Shown here piece after piece: positions 1-8,312 of a DNA stretch of 55,235 bases. The translations under genes were made by a program, and so were the position numbers. The notes beneath the pieces were generated by a model. That model was given only the letters and a program-made list of their open reading frames with translations, searched no databases and was not told the DNA's origin. Source of the stretch: Phocaeicola_A sp963643925 (GTDB lineage: Bacteria; Bacteroidota; Bacteroidia; Bacteroidales; Bacteroidaceae); NCBI GenBank assembly GCA_963643925.1, contig CAVINS010000013.1, positions 1-55,235 on the forward strand. Reading direction: 5' to 3'. Each line of letters begins with the position of its first letter. Position 1 is the first letter of the stretch.

Positions 1-1
1 A

Positions 2-160
2 ATGTGCTGCGGATTTAAGGTTAATGAAATGAAGGAGTGGAGTGCAGAAGAACAAACACAATATTTGTGCCCAAATGGAGTAATGTCTATCGAAGAATTA
101 AGAGAACTTGGGCACAAAATAATTGATGAAGAGTGTGATGAATTAGGAAATTACAAGTGA
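2..160 (+). CDS. small hypothetical protein (52 aa, possibly partial)
   Basis: An open frame begins with ATG at base 2 and ends in TGA at 158-160. Because it starts at the window edge it may be the C-terminal end of a longer gene. The product is acidic (EEQTQ, IIDEECDE) and has three cysteines, two of them adjacent near the start (MCCG). I do not recognise a family. The DNA is AT-rich, unlike the GC-rich genes from 1600 onward, and resembles the next small ORF, so both may belong to one acquired or decaying accessory segment such as a toxin/immunity tail. That function is only a guess. Confidence 0.4.
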   Translation: MCCGFKVNEMKEWSAEEQTQYLCPNGVMSIEELRELGHKIIDEECDELGNYK

Positions 161-224
161 TTGAAGAATCTTAAAGATTGGGGTATGTTAGGAAGTGTTT
201 CTAAATGTATAAAGCATAATTGAT

Positions 225-440
225 ATGGCAGATATTAAAGAACTTTGGACAAAGGAAGATTGGGAAGTTTTTAAAAGATATGATAATTGTAAATCTTCTG
301 AAGAAAGGAAAAAAATGATACAAGAAGACCTATTACTTAAAGAGTCTGATGCTGACATAGAATACCCATATGTAGATATGTCTGTTGAGGATTTTTGTGC
401 TAAATATAATTTGATTGAAAGAGATGAATTTAGATGGTAA
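225..440 (+). CDS. small hypothetical protein (71 aa), possibly truncated by a stop codon
   Basis: ATG-initiated frame of 71 residues, charged and mostly helical in character, with a tail around residues 52-68 (MSVEDFCAKYNLIERDEF). It ends in TAA at 438-440, but the same frame stays open for 57 further codons up to TAG at 612-614. That extension lacks a good start of its own and reads as ordinary protein (for example GSPHICYVDKP). The gene may therefore be a broken 129-residue ORF, or two unrelated short ORFs in the same frame by chance. No family recognised. Base composition is AT-rich like the preceding ORF. Confidence 0.45.
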   Translation: MADIKELWTKEDWEVFKRYDNCKSSEERKKMIQEDLLLKESDADIEYPYVDMSVEDFCAKYNLIERDEFRW

Positions 441-614
441 GATTTAGATGTTGTTTCAGGTTTAACACCGAAGCAACACAAGGAATATTGCTCCAAACAG
501 CCAATTGATAAATCCGGTAGCCCGCACATCTGTTATGTTGACAAGCCTATGGAGGAATGGGGAGTGGATGCCATGGGATTTCTTAATAAGATGATTGCGA
601 GTATAAATAAATAG
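441..614 (+). pseudogene. in-frame continuation downstream of a stop codon (57 codons)
   Basis: Immediately after the TAA at 438-440 the same frame runs open to TAG at 612-614. The translation looks protein-like, with segments such as LTPKQHKEYC and EEWGVDAMGFLNKM. There is no start codon at its beginning; the first ATG is about 35 codons in. I interpret it as the separated C-terminal part of the ORF at 225-440, interrupted by a nonsense change, or as the remnant of an older gene. A separate small ORF cannot be excluded. Confidence 0.35.
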
Positions 615-717
615 GGCACATCAAATTTCTGAGGACAAAGTTATTGTCCAAGAAAATATAGAGCCCCTTTGTCACCACCCAAAGAACTTATGAAACATGA
701 AGCAGACATGAATATCC

Positions 718-832
718 TTTTGTACTTGGGTCCTTCAGCCTTTTGTACTTGAGTGCTTCAGCCTTAACACTCGAGTCCTTTGACCCTTGGGACCCAAGTG
801 TTAAGGTCTTGAGGCCCGAGTGTAATGGCGTG
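718..832. repeat. tandem degenerate 22-23 bp repeats
   Basis: Units at 718-740 and 741-763 match at nearly every base (TGTACTTGgGTcCTTCAGCC type). A diverged third unit lies at 764-786. Two further units at 787 and 809 (TTGGGACCCAAGTG.. and TTGAGGCCCGAGTG..) repeat at 22 bp spacing. Several units hold a short palindrome, for example CTTGGGACCCAAG at about 786-798, and units 3 and 4 can pair with each other (AACACTCGAGTC with GACCCAAGTGTT). Similar-period clusters of different sequence occur at 32587-32652 and 36934-37021. Confidence 0.6.
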
Positions 833-1200
833 TAGGCCATTTCTCCGGGGCTTTTTACGCAAACAATCAATATGCCTGGATGTAAAAGGACTTTTCCGTT
901 AAATGCGGAGGTTAGGGTAAAGAAGGCGATGTGAGCAGCATTGTATACAGGTTGTGCTATATTATGTCGCCTCCGTTGGGGGTTGCCGGCTGTCTTCGCA
1001 CAAACCATAGGTCCATAATGATTTATACACACATTGTTGGCTTATTGTTTTTCACGGATGGCATGCTGCATCCTGTACGACAAGCATCTATGCATTTAAC
1101 GGAAGAACCACATTTTTTCAGTGTCCAAAAGATGCGCGTCCTACATTGGGTCTAAAACCGTCCGAAAATCGTCCGAAGCCGGACGGCGGGGAAAGTCCTA

Positions 1201-1233
1201 AAACAAAAATAACCTGCTGAAAATCAACAGGTT
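1201..1233 (-). terminator. putative terminator of tRNA-Ser
   Basis: Inverted repeat AACCTG (1211-1216) and CAGGTT (1228-1233). Read on the minus strand it is followed by ATTTTTGTTTT. It lies about 25 bp past the 3' end of the minus-strand tRNA gene. Confidence 0.6.
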
Positions 1234-1257
1234 ACATTGTTGAGTTTTTGTTCAAAG

Positions 1258-1342
1258 CGGAGAGACAGGGATTCGAACCCCGGGAAGTGTTACCTTCAAC
1301 GGTTTTCAAGACCGCCGCAATCGACCACTCTGCCATCTCTCC
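1258..1342 (-). tRNA. tRNA-Ser(TGA)
   Basis: On the minus strand a complete cloverleaf can be drawn: acceptor GGAGAGA pairing with TCTCTCC, a T-arm containing GGTTCGAATCC, an anticodon stem-loop with TGA in CTTGAAA, and an extended variable arm, as expected for serine tRNA. The discriminator base is G. CCA is not encoded. A good promoter lies just upstream at 1380-1410. Confidence 0.95.
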
Positions 1343-1379
1343 AATTGCCAGTAAGAAGCTTTTGCCCTCAAAAGCGGTG

Positions 1380-1410
1380 CAAAGGTACGGCTTTATTTTA
1401 ATACTGCAAA
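1380..1410 (-). promoter_or_regulatory. promoter for tRNA-Ser
   Basis: Minus-strand -33 TTTG (1410-1407), 19 bp spacer, -7 TACCTTTG (1387-1380), matching the Bacteroidetes TTTG / TAnnTTTG consensus. Transcription would start a few tens of bases upstream of the mature tRNA. Confidence 0.8.
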
Positions 1411-1425
1411 TTTATCGGGACTTTT

Positions 1426-1456
1426 TTTGCAGTAATCTTTCGGAATACTACTTTTG
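1426..1456 (+). promoter_or_regulatory. promoter for mutS2
   Basis: Plus-strand TTTG (1426-1429), 19 bp spacer, TACTTTTG (1449-1456). It leaves a leader of roughly 150 nt before the chosen mutS2 ATG at 1611. Confidence 0.7.
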
Positions 1457-1610
1457 CGGAAGAAATCAGCCGTCCTGTGGAGAGGAGTGCACAAGGCAAC
1501 AACCTTCTGCCAAGTGACTGAGGTTGAACGATGTCCGGACAGGCAAACTGCCGCCGACACCCTCAACCGACGCCTCCACGACGGGAATCATAAAAATTGC
1601 AAATATCAGT

Positions 1611-4097
1611 ATGATATACCCAGACAGTTTCGAACAAAAGATAGAATTCGGCCACATCCGCTCGCTGCTGAAAGGCGCCTGCATCAGCAACCTCGGCATC
1701 GAACGGGTGGACCAGATGCAGTTCTCGGCCCAATATAACGAGGTGGACCGACGGCTCAACGAAGTGACGGAGTTTGTCAGCATCATCCAGGAGGAGGACA
1801 ACTTCCCCGCACAATACTTCTTCGACGTGCGACCCTCGCTGAAGCGCATCCGCATCGAAGGCATGTACCTCGATGAGCAGGAGCTGTTCGACCTTTGCCG
1901 CTCGCTGGAGACCATACAGGGCATCGTGTCGTTTCTGCAGCCCAGCGAGGAAGAGCCTACACCCTACCCCGCACTGGCAGCGCTGGCCGGAGACATCACC
2001 GTCTTCCCGCAACTCACACGCCGCATCCACGACATCCTCGACAAGTTCGGAAAGATAAAGGACAACGCGTCCCCCGAGCTGCTCCGTATCCGACGGGAGA
2101 TAGCCACCACCACATCGGGCATCTCGCGCAGCCTGAACTCCATTCTACGCAGCGCACAGGCAGAGGGCATCGTGGACAAGGACGTAGCTCCCGCCATGCG
2201 CGACGGACGCCTGGTGATTCCCGTGGCTCCCGGACTGAAGCGGAAGATAAAAGGCATCGTACACGACGAGTCAACCTCGGGGAAAACGGTGTTCATCGAG
2301 CCTACGGAAGTGGTGGAAGCAAACAACCGCATCCGCGAGTTGGAGAGCGACGAGCGCCGTGAAATCATACGCATCCTCACGGAGTTCTCCAACCAAGTGA
2401 GGCCGTTGGTTCCGGAGATACTGCAATCCTACGAATTCCTGGCTGAGATAGACTTCATCCGAGCCAAGGCAAACTTCACCTTGCAGATAAAGGCGGTGAA
2501 GCCCAACCTGACGCACACGGAAATCATCGACTGGCGCGAGGCGGTGCACCCGCTGCTGTTCCTCTCGCTGGCAAAACACAACAAGAAGGTGGTCCCCCTG
2601 GACATCGAGCTGAACGCCCACCAACGCGTGCTCATCATCTCGGGCCCCAACGCCGGCGGCAAATCGGTCTGCCTGAAGACGGTGGGACTGCTGCAGTACA
2701 TGCTCCAGTGCGGAATGCTGGTGCCGATGCACGAGCAGAGTCACACGGGCATCTTCCAAAGCATCTTCATCGACATCGGCGACCAGCAAAGCATAGAGGA
2801 CGACTTGAGCACCTACTCGTCGCACCTGCTCAACATGAAGAACATGATGAAATGCAGCAACGAGCATAGCCTCATCCTCATCGACGAGTTCGGCAGCGGC
2901 ACAGAGCCGCAGATGGGAGGAGCCATGGCAGAGGCGGTGCTCCGGCGGCTGCATGCCAAACAGACTTTCGGAGTCATCACCACACACTACCAGAACCTGA
3001 AGCACTTTGCAGAGGACCACGAGGGCGTGGTCAACGGAGCCATGCTCTATGACCGCCACCTGATGCAGGCTCTGTTTCAACTACAGATAGGCAACCCGGG
3101 CAGCTCGTTCGCCGTGGAGATTGCCCGCAAGATAGGCATCCCCGAAGAGGTCATAGCCGACGCCACGGAAATCGTTGGCGCCGACTACATCAACGCCGAC
3201 AAGTATCTGCAGGACATCGTGCGCGACAAGCGCTACTGGGAGACGAAGCGCCAGAACATCCGCAAGCGGGAGAAGCAGATGGAGGAGACCATAGCTAAAT
3301 ATGAGGCAGAGATAGAGGCGCTGCAGAAGAGCCGCAAAGAGATACTCCGCAACGCGAAGGAGGAGGCCGAGCACCTGTTGCAGGAGTCAAACGCACGCAT
3401 CGAGAACACCATACGCACCATCAAGGAGGCACAGGCCGAGAAGGAGAAGACGCGCACCGCACGCCAAGAGTTGGAGCAGTTCAAAGCCTGCGTCAGCGAG
3501 GCGGACCAGAAAGAGATGGAGGCGAAGATCGCCCGCAAGATGGAGCAGCTGCGCGAGAAGCAGAACCGCAAGAAGGAGAAGAACAAAGGAGGAGCTGACG
3601 CACAGCAGGCAGCGGCCCCCAAGGCACAACCCATCGGCGTAGGCGACACGGTCCGCATCAAAGGCCAGACCGCCGTGGGCGTGGTGACGGACATCCACGG
3701 GAAGAACGCATCCGTCACCTTCGGCATGATGAAGACCAGCACCCAGCTGGACCGCCTGGAACACGCGCAAGCCCCCGCTCCATCGAGGACACAACAGGCC
3801 GCCTCGTTCGTCAGCAAACAGACGCAGGACAATGTGTACGAGAAGAAGTTGAACTTCAAACAGGACATCGACGTGCGCGGGATGCGTGGCGACGAAGCCC
3901 GGCAAGCCGTCACCTACTTCATCGACGATGCCATCCTGCTAGGTGTCAGTCGGGTGCGCATACTTCACGGCACGGGCACAGGCATCCTCCGCACCCTGAT
4001 ACGCGACTACCTGAGCACCGTCCCCGGCGTGGCCCACTTTCAGGACGAGCACGTGCAGTTTGGCGGTGCAGGCATCACGGTAGTCGATCTGGAGTAG
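1611..4097 (+). CDS. mutS2: MutS2 family ATPase with Smr domain
   Basis: An 828-residue MutS2. The N-terminal lever/clamp region is followed by the MutS-type ATPase core: Walker A GPNAGGKS at about residues 345-352 and Walker B LILIDEFGSGTEP near 420. A long charged coiled coil (about 510-660) and a C-terminal Smr domain follow, with DVRGMRGDEA near 752 and HGTGTG near 785. MutS2 proteins bind branched DNA and, in Firmicutes, split collided ribosomes; which role applies here is not visible. The frame extends 29 codons upstream to a TTG, but MIYPDSFEQKIEF is the usual family start, so ATG 1611 is preferred. It has its own promoter, and ssrA, another ribosome-rescue gene, follows. Confidence 0.93.
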   Translation: MIYPDSFEQKIEFGHIRSLLKGACISNLGIERVDQMQFSAQYNEVDRRLNEVTEFVSIIQEEDNFPAQYFFDVRPSLKRIRIEGMYLDEQELFDLCRSLETIQGIVSFLQPSEEEPTPYPALAALAGDITVFPQLTRRIHDILDKFGKIKDNASPELLRIRREIATTTSGISRSLNSILRSAQAEGIVDKDVAPAMRDGRLVIPVAPGLKRKIKGIVHDESTSGKTVFIEPTEVVEANNRIRELESDERREIIRILTEFSNQVRPLVPEILQSYEFLAEIDFIRAKANFTLQIKAVKPNLTHTEIIDWREAVHPLLFLSLAKHNKKVVPLDIELNAHQRVLIISGPNAGGKSVCLKTVGLLQYMLQCGMLVPMHEQSHTGIFQSIFIDIGDQQSIEDDLSTYSSHLLNMKNMMKCSNEHSLILIDEFGSGTEPQMGGAMAEAVLRRLHAKQTFGVITTHYQNLKHFAEDHEGVVNGAMLYDRHLMQALFQLQIGNPGSSFAVEIARKIGIPEEVIADATEIVGADYINADKYLQDIVRDKRYWETKRQNIRKREKQMEETIAKYEAEIEALQKSRKEILRNAKEEAEHLLQESNARIENTIRTIKEAQAEKEKTRTARQELEQFKACVSEADQKEMEAKIARKMEQLREKQNRKKEKNKGGADAQQAAAPKAQPIGVGDTVRIKGQTAVGVVTDIHGKNASVTFGMMKTSTQLDRLEHAQAPAPSRTQQAASFVSKQTQDNVYEKKLNFKQDIDVRGMRGDEARQAVTYFIDDAILLGVSRVRILHGTGTGILRTLIRDYLSTVPGVAHFQDEHVQFGGAGITVVDLE

Positions 4098-4159
4098 CCC
4101 CCCGATGGCAGTCATTTGTAGGAAATTTCGCTCTTAATTGCAAAATTCAGAGGAAAAAG

Positions 4160-4192
4160 TTTGGTGCGTTCACAGAGAATGCTCTATCTTTG
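4160..4192 (+). promoter_or_regulatory. promoter for tmRNA
   Basis: TTTG (4160-4163), 21 bp spacer, TATCTTTG (4185-4192), an excellent match to the Bacteroidetes consensus, about 38 bp before the mature tmRNA 5' end. Confidence 0.85.
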
Positions 4193-4229
4193 CGAGTCCT
4201 AAGTATCTCACACGGATACAAACCATCAA

Positions 4230-4626
4230 GGGGTTGACTGGATTTGACAGCGGGTAGAAGAGGTACGTAAGCATGCAGTGGGTCGGTGATTGCCACTATA
4301 ATCTCAGTTATCAAAAAGTTATCTGGCAACGAAAACTATGCTCTCGCTGCTTAATCGAAGTACAGTAGATTAAGCTTTATTTCTGCCACAGTGGTGGAAA
4401 CGAGACGTCGCTCAAAAGCTCTTGTTCCGAAGCGTTTGACCCAGCGGCGCAGCAAAATCGGGAATAATGGAGGTCTCGCCTCGCGACCTTCATGAAATTT
4501 TAGAGGCTAAGGCGCAGGTTGGTAGCTTTGGTCTTGCCTACGCTCGAAAACCAAAGCGAAGATAAGCATGTAGAAAGCGTATGGCTTCCTCGTTTGGACG
4601 AGGGTTCGACTCCCTCCAGCTCCACC
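4230..4626 (+). ncRNA. ssrA: transfer-messenger RNA (tmRNA)
   Basis: One-piece tmRNA of about 397 nt that rescues stalled ribosomes. The 5' acceptor strand GGGGTTG (4230-4236) pairs with CAGCTCC (4617-4623), followed by discriminator A. The T-arm is GAGGGTTCGACTCCCTC. The tag reading frame at 4325-4354 encodes G-N-E-N-Y-A-L-A-A then TAA, with the ALAA degradation signal. Between the tag and the 3' half are several pseudoknot-like inverted segments. It is transcribed from its own promoter and closed by a hairpin terminator. Confidence 0.96.
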
Positions 4627-4628
4627 CT

Positions 4629-4672
4629 AACGAGCCGGCTCTTCATCGACAGAAGGGTCCGCTCGTTTTTTT
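4629..4672 (+). terminator. terminator of tmRNA
   Basis: ACGAGC (4630 region) pairs with GCTCGT, with an inner GAGCCGGCTC palindrome, then a run of seven T. It sits directly after ssrA and could also stop truA transcription from the other side. Confidence 0.75.
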
Positions 4673-4708
4673 ATCCAAATATGATTAGCTTTGCTGCCGA
4701 AAAAAAAC

Positions 4709-5473
4709 CTACACAAACAAATCGGCGGGATAGGTGATGTCTACCAGGAACAGAGCATTGCCAGGCATGGAGGTGCTGGCTTGGCAGCGGTCCTTCTGCT
4801 CTATCACCCGGCAGAAACCCTCGAGCGTGAGCTTGCCACGGCCTACATCAATGAGAGTGCCCACGATGGCACGCACCATGTTACGCAGGAAGCGGTCGGC
4901 TTGGATGGTGAACACCCACTCGTCGGCACCGCAAGGAGTCCACTCGGCACGCATGATACGGCAATTGTTGGTCTTCACGTCGGTATGCAGCTTGCTGAAG
5001 CTGGTGAAATCGGTGTAGCGGAACAACAGCTGGGCAGCCTCGTTCATCTTGTCGATGTCCAACGGACTGAACAGCCGATAGGTATAGTTGCGGCGAAACG
5101 GATTCTTCGCTGTGGTGATGTAATACTTATAGGTGCGCGAGGTGGCACAGAACCGTGCATGGGCATCGGGCTTCACCTCCACAATCTTGTAGATGGAGAT
5201 ATCGCGTGGCAGCAGGCGGTTCAACCTGTCGGTCAGGCACTGCATGTCCAACGGTCCTTCGTAATCGAAATGCGCCACCATCAGTTTGGCGTGCACACCC
5301 GTGTCGGTACGTCCGGCGCCCACCACGGCAATCTCCCGTCGCAGACAGGTGGAGAGGGAGTGCATCAGCACCTCCTGCACACTCACCCCATTAGGCTGAA
5401 TCTGCCATCCATGGTAAGCCGTTCCGTCGTACGCCAGGTAGACAAAGTATCTCTTGTGATCGAGTTCCGTCAT
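4709..5473 (-). CDS. truA: tRNA pseudouridine synthase A
   Basis: A 254-residue TruA, which converts U38-U40 of the tRNA anticodon arm to pseudouridine. The N-terminal YLAYDGTAYHGWQIQP motif (residues 13-27) and the catalytic loop GRTDTGVHA (54-62) with Asp57 are intact. The later RTYKYYI and the RFLRNMVRAIVGTL helix are also typical. Length is normal for the family. It lies 73 bp downstream of the GH28 gene on the same strand and shows no clear promoter of its own, so co-transcription with GH28 is possible although the functions are unrelated. Confidence 0.95.
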   Translation of the reverse strand: MTELDHKRYFVYLAYDGTAYHGWQIQPNGVSVQEVLMHSLSTCLRREIAVVGAGRTDTGVHAKLMVAHFDYEGPLDMQCLTDRLNRLLPRDISIYKIVEVKPDAHARFCATSRTYKYYITTAKNPFRRNYTYRLFSPLDIDKMNEAAQLLFRYTDFTSFSKLHTDVKTNNCRIMRAEWTPCGADEWVFTIQADRFLRNMVRAIVGTLIDVGRGKLTLEGFCRVIEQKDRCQASTSMPGNALFLVDITYPADLFV

Positions 5474-5546
5474 CTTCTACTCCTTATTATATATATGGGT
5501 ATCGGCGGCGACACTTCCAGCCGGGGGAGCATCGCCACCGACAGAC

Positions 5547-7154
5547 TCATTTCGTTTGCTCTGCGTCGGTGTCCACTTTCTGTGTTTTCGCCGCAGTGTA
5601 GGTGCACGTGTCGAATATGGGAGTGTCGCTGAGCGTACCCTTCACGTCGGTGGCCAGTTCGCCGCCAGGCACCTCGAAAGAGACGCGGTGGAACGTGACC
5701 TTCCGGGCATCGTCCAGCGTGATCAGCGAGTCGGCACTGTAGATATGGGCGTTTCGCACCAACACGTTCTGGATGTCCTGCATCTTTATCAGATTCTGGC
5801 AATTGGCTTCGAGGTCCTCTATCAGCACACCATTGATGGGGGTCTCGGGGATGCCGACAGCTTTGATGAGTTGCGGACACTCCTCGACGAGGATGTTGCG
5901 TGCCACGATGTTACGGTAGACCGGCGTGAGGGGAGTGATGTCGAGGGCAGGATGGCGCACGGCCAGCTCGCCCACGTAGTTCTTGCTACCCAGCATGTCC
6001 CACACGAAAGCGCCACCGGTGAGTCGCATGCGGATGCGTTCGTAGATGAGGTTGTCGCCGCCACCGCCACGGTTACGGCGTGTCTTGAAGCGCAGACCCG
6101 TGCCCGTTCCGTCGAACACACAGTCGTGCACGTAGAGGTTTCTGATGAAACCGGCAGTCTCGCTGCCACAGGTAATGCCCCCATGGCCTTTCTCTGCCAG
6201 GCAGTAGCGCACCACGATGTTCTCCGAGGGTTTGTTCACCCGCAGGCCATCCTCGCAACGGCCGGATTTCATGGTGAAGCAGTCGTCACCACAGCTCAGC
6301 GTAGAGTATTCTATGAGCACGTTGCGGGAGGATTCTATGTCGATGCCATCACCACGGGGTATGCCGACAGAGTGCACCGTGATGCCACGGATGATGACGC
6401 CGTCGCAGTAGACAGGCACCACGTTCCAGAAGGGGGTGTTCTCCAGCGTGACGCCCTCCACCAGCACATCCTTGCAGTTGGTGGGCGAAACGAACATGGG
6501 AAGGAACACGGGGGTACCATTCCTACCATCGTAGACTCGTTTCTCCACAGGGGAGTCCATATCGATATACTCTTCCACCACACCGCCTGTCATTTGGCGT
6601 TTCTGTATTTCGCAGTCGCGGTCCGGTCCCACCAGCTTGCCTTTGCCCGTTAGGGCGATGTGCTCCTGACCGTTGGCATAGATGAGGGCGCCCAGCGAGT
6701 AGAGTTCCACGCCCTCGTTGCGGGTGAACACGGCAGGCTGATAGTCCTTGACATCGCCACTGAAGTGAAGCTCGGCGCCCTCTTCCAAGTGGAGGTTGAC
6801 GTTGCTCTTCAGCTCTATGCGGCCTGTCTTCCACACACCGGCAGGCACCACCACGGTGCCGCCGCCCTGGGCGTTCACCTCGTTGATGGCCCGCTGTATG
6901 GCGGGGGTCGCCAGCGCGCCTTGCTGGGCCCCCTTCGCCGCGATGGAGAGGGTGAGGTCGTTGAAGACAGGACGTTTGAAGGCGGGCATCTGGAACGGCG
7001 CCGTCACCGGAGCTATGGAGTCGGGCATCACCAGCGCGCCTACCTGGTCGCGTGTGAGCAGCTCTCGTGAGAGGCGGGCAGGAGCATCCTGACAAGCGGT
7101 CAGCAACAGTGCGCCCACTCCCAAGAACAATGTCAATGAATGATTCTTTATCAT
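5547..7154 (-). CDS. glycoside hydrolase family 28 lipoprotein (polygalacturonase-like)
   Basis: A 535-residue GH28 right-handed beta-helix enzyme, expected to cut galacturonic acid linkages in pectin. The start at 7154 gives a lipoprotein signal ending LLLTAC (Cys21), so it should be anchored to a membrane surface. Family motifs are present: GDGIDIES (in place of the usual NPDGID, so Asn is replaced by Arg-Gly ahead of the catalytic Asp), GDDCF, GHGG and RFKT (for RIKT). An upstream TTG-type start would overlap the promoter region. It is divergent from the DapA-like/SSS pair, and all three plausibly serve pectin catabolism. No SusC/SusD pair is visible in the window. Confidence 0.88.
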   Translation of the reverse strand: MIKNHSLTLFLGVGALLLTACQDAPARLSRELLTRDQVGALVMPDSIAPVTAPFQMPAFKRPVFNDLTLSIAAKGAQQGALATPAIQRAINEVNAQGGGTVVVPAGVWKTGRIELKSNVNLHLEEGAELHFSGDVKDYQPAVFTRNEGVELYSLGALIYANGQEHIALTGKGKLVGPDRDCEIQKRQMTGGVVEEYIDMDSPVEKRVYDGRNGTPVFLPMFVSPTNCKDVLVEGVTLENTPFWNVVPVYCDGVIIRGITVHSVGIPRGDGIDIESSRNVLIEYSTLSCGDDCFTMKSGRCEDGLRVNKPSENIVVRYCLAEKGHGGITCGSETAGFIRNLYVHDCVFDGTGTGLRFKTRRNRGGGGDNLIYERIRMRLTGGAFVWDMLGSKNYVGELAVRHPALDITPLTPVYRNIVARNILVEECPQLIKAVGIPETPINGVLIEDLEANCQNLIKMQDIQNVLVRNAHIYSADSLITLDDARKVTFHRVSFEVPGGELATDVKGTLSDTPIFDTCTYTAAKTQKVDTDAEQTK

Positions 7155-7184
7155 ATCGTATATCAGTTTTGAGTTTTGAGGCTC

Positions 7185-7216
7185 CAAATTTATGGAATAA
7201 TGCAGACTCACCCAAA
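7185..7216 (-). promoter_or_regulatory. promoter for the GH28 gene
   Basis: Minus-strand TTTG (7216-7213), 20 bp spacer, TAAATTTG (7192-7185), followed about 30 bp later by the ATG at 7154. Confidence 0.75.
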
Positions 7217-7265
7217 AGAATGGTAAAAAAAACCTTTATCATGCACGCATTATAGAATATTTTGC

Positions 7266-7273
7266 TAGCTTTG
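7266..7273 (+). promoter_or_regulatory. -7 element for the DapA-like gene
   Basis: TAGCTTTG matches TAnnTTTG and lies 42 bp before the ATG at 7316. No good TTTG stands at the right distance upstream, which would fit an activator-dependent promoter. Confidence 0.5.
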
Positions 7274-7315
7274 CGTCCGAATCATTTGAATATTAACCTT
7301 CATTTAATACAAGAC

Positions 7316-8254
7316 ATGAATAAAACATTTCAAAGCCCACTCAGTGGAATCATTCCTCCTTTAGTAACCCCCTTGAAAGGTAACGACACATTAGATATCG
7401 AGAGTCTGGAACGCCTCATCGAGTACCTTATCGCCGGTGCCGTACATGGGCTGTTCATCCTCGGCACTACAGGCGAGGAGCAGAGCCTCAGCTACCGCCT
7501 GCGCCAACAGATGATACGCGAGACCTGCCGCATCAACAACAACCGCTTGCCCGTACTGGTCTGCATCACCGACACCTCCATCGTGGAGAGCATCAAGCTG
7601 GCGCAACTGGCTGCCGACTGCGGAGCGTCGGGAGTGGTGTCGGCTCCGCCCTACTACTTCGCCACGGGTCAGCCCGAGCTGGCGGAGTTCTACGAGACCT
7701 TGGTGCCGCAGCTTCCCCTGCCGGTGTTTCTCTATAACATGCCGTCGCACACGAAGGTGAACTTCGCCCCGGCTACGATACACCGCATCGCTGCCAACGA
7801 ACAGGTGGTAGGTTTCAAGGACAGTTCGGCCAACACGGTCTACTTCCAGTCGGTGATGTATGCCATGAAAGAGCGCCCGGACTTCGCCATGCTGGTGGGT
7901 CCCGAGGAGGTGACAGGCGAGTGTGTGTTGCTGGGTGCCCACGGAGGCATCAACGGCGGAGCCAACATGTTCCCCGAGCTCTACGTGAGCATGTACAACG
8001 CAGCCAAGGCAGGCAACCTGGCCGAGGTAAAGCGTCTGCAGCAGTTCATCATGCAGATCAGCGTCAGCGTCTACACGGTAGGACAGCACGGCTCGAGTTA
8101 CCTGAAAGGTCTGAAGTGCGCCCTCTCGTTGCTGGGCATCATCGATGACGACTTTGTGGCAGCGCCCTTCAACAAGTTCAACGAGCCGGAGCGCGACAAG
8201 GTGCGCCAAGCCTTGGCAGCCTTGCCTATCAAGAACGGCAAGTTGATGTTCTAA
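7316..8254 (+). CDS. dihydrodipicolinate synthase / N-acetylneuraminate lyase family aldolase
   Basis: A 312-residue class I aldolase of the DapA/NanA superfamily. The GTTGE motif (50-54), catalytic Tyr140 (FLYNMPSHT) and Schiff-base Lys168 (VGFKDSS) are all present. The family splits or joins pyruvate with aldehydes; substrates include dihydrodipicolinate precursors, sialic acid and 2-keto-3-deoxy sugar acids. Lysine-biosynthesis genes are not adjacent. The neighbours are GH28, an SSS symporter and a GH106-like enzyme, so a catabolic keto-deoxy sugar acid aldolase is the likelier role, but this is inference. The start was moved to ATG 7316, since MNKTFQSPLSGIIPPLVTPL is the normal family N-terminus. 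The symporter gene follows after 58 bp. Confidence 0.85.
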   Translation: MNKTFQSPLSGIIPPLVTPLKGNDTLDIESLERLIEYLIAGAVHGLFILGTTGEEQSLSYRLRQQMIRETCRINNNRLPVLVCITDTSIVESIKLAQLAADCGASGVVSAPPYYFATGQPELAEFYETLVPQLPLPVFLYNMPSHTKVNFAPATIHRIAANEQVVGFKDSSANTVYFQSVMYAMKERPDFAMLVGPEEVTGECVLLGAHGGINGGANMFPELYVSMYNAAKAGNLAEVKRLQQFIMQISVSVYTVGQHGSSYLKGLKCALSLLGIIDDDFVAAPFNKFNEPERDKVRQALAALPIKNGKLMF

Positions 8255-8312
8255 GCTTGCAGTAATTATGTCTTAACCATTTTCGACCAATACCTTAAAA
8301 CACACATACTGC

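Larger units (their letters stand above)
615..1257. other. non-coding stretch with short repeats, no supported gene
   Basis: No convincing gene. Frames that stay open here are short, lack recognisable motifs and run through the repeat cluster at 718-832. A small hairpin (GGACAA at 633-638 with TTGTCC at 644-649) follows the preceding ORF. Near 1157-1195 there is a GC-rich cluster of CGTCCG/CGGACG words that can fold back on itself. The right end carries the terminator of the tRNA-Ser gene. Confidence 0.5.

Noticed and set aside
718..832. Possible CRISPR array
   Set aside because: Units are contiguous and diverged, with no constant repeat alternating with unique spacers, and no cas genes are present.
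688..1032. Minus-strand open frame of 114 codons
   Set aside because: It reads through the tandem repeats, has no recognisable motif or promoter, and its openness is explained by the repeat composition.
1524..1610. TTG-initiated N-terminal extension of MutS2
   Set aside because: The extra 29 residues are unlike the family start. ATG 1611 gives the normal N-terminus.
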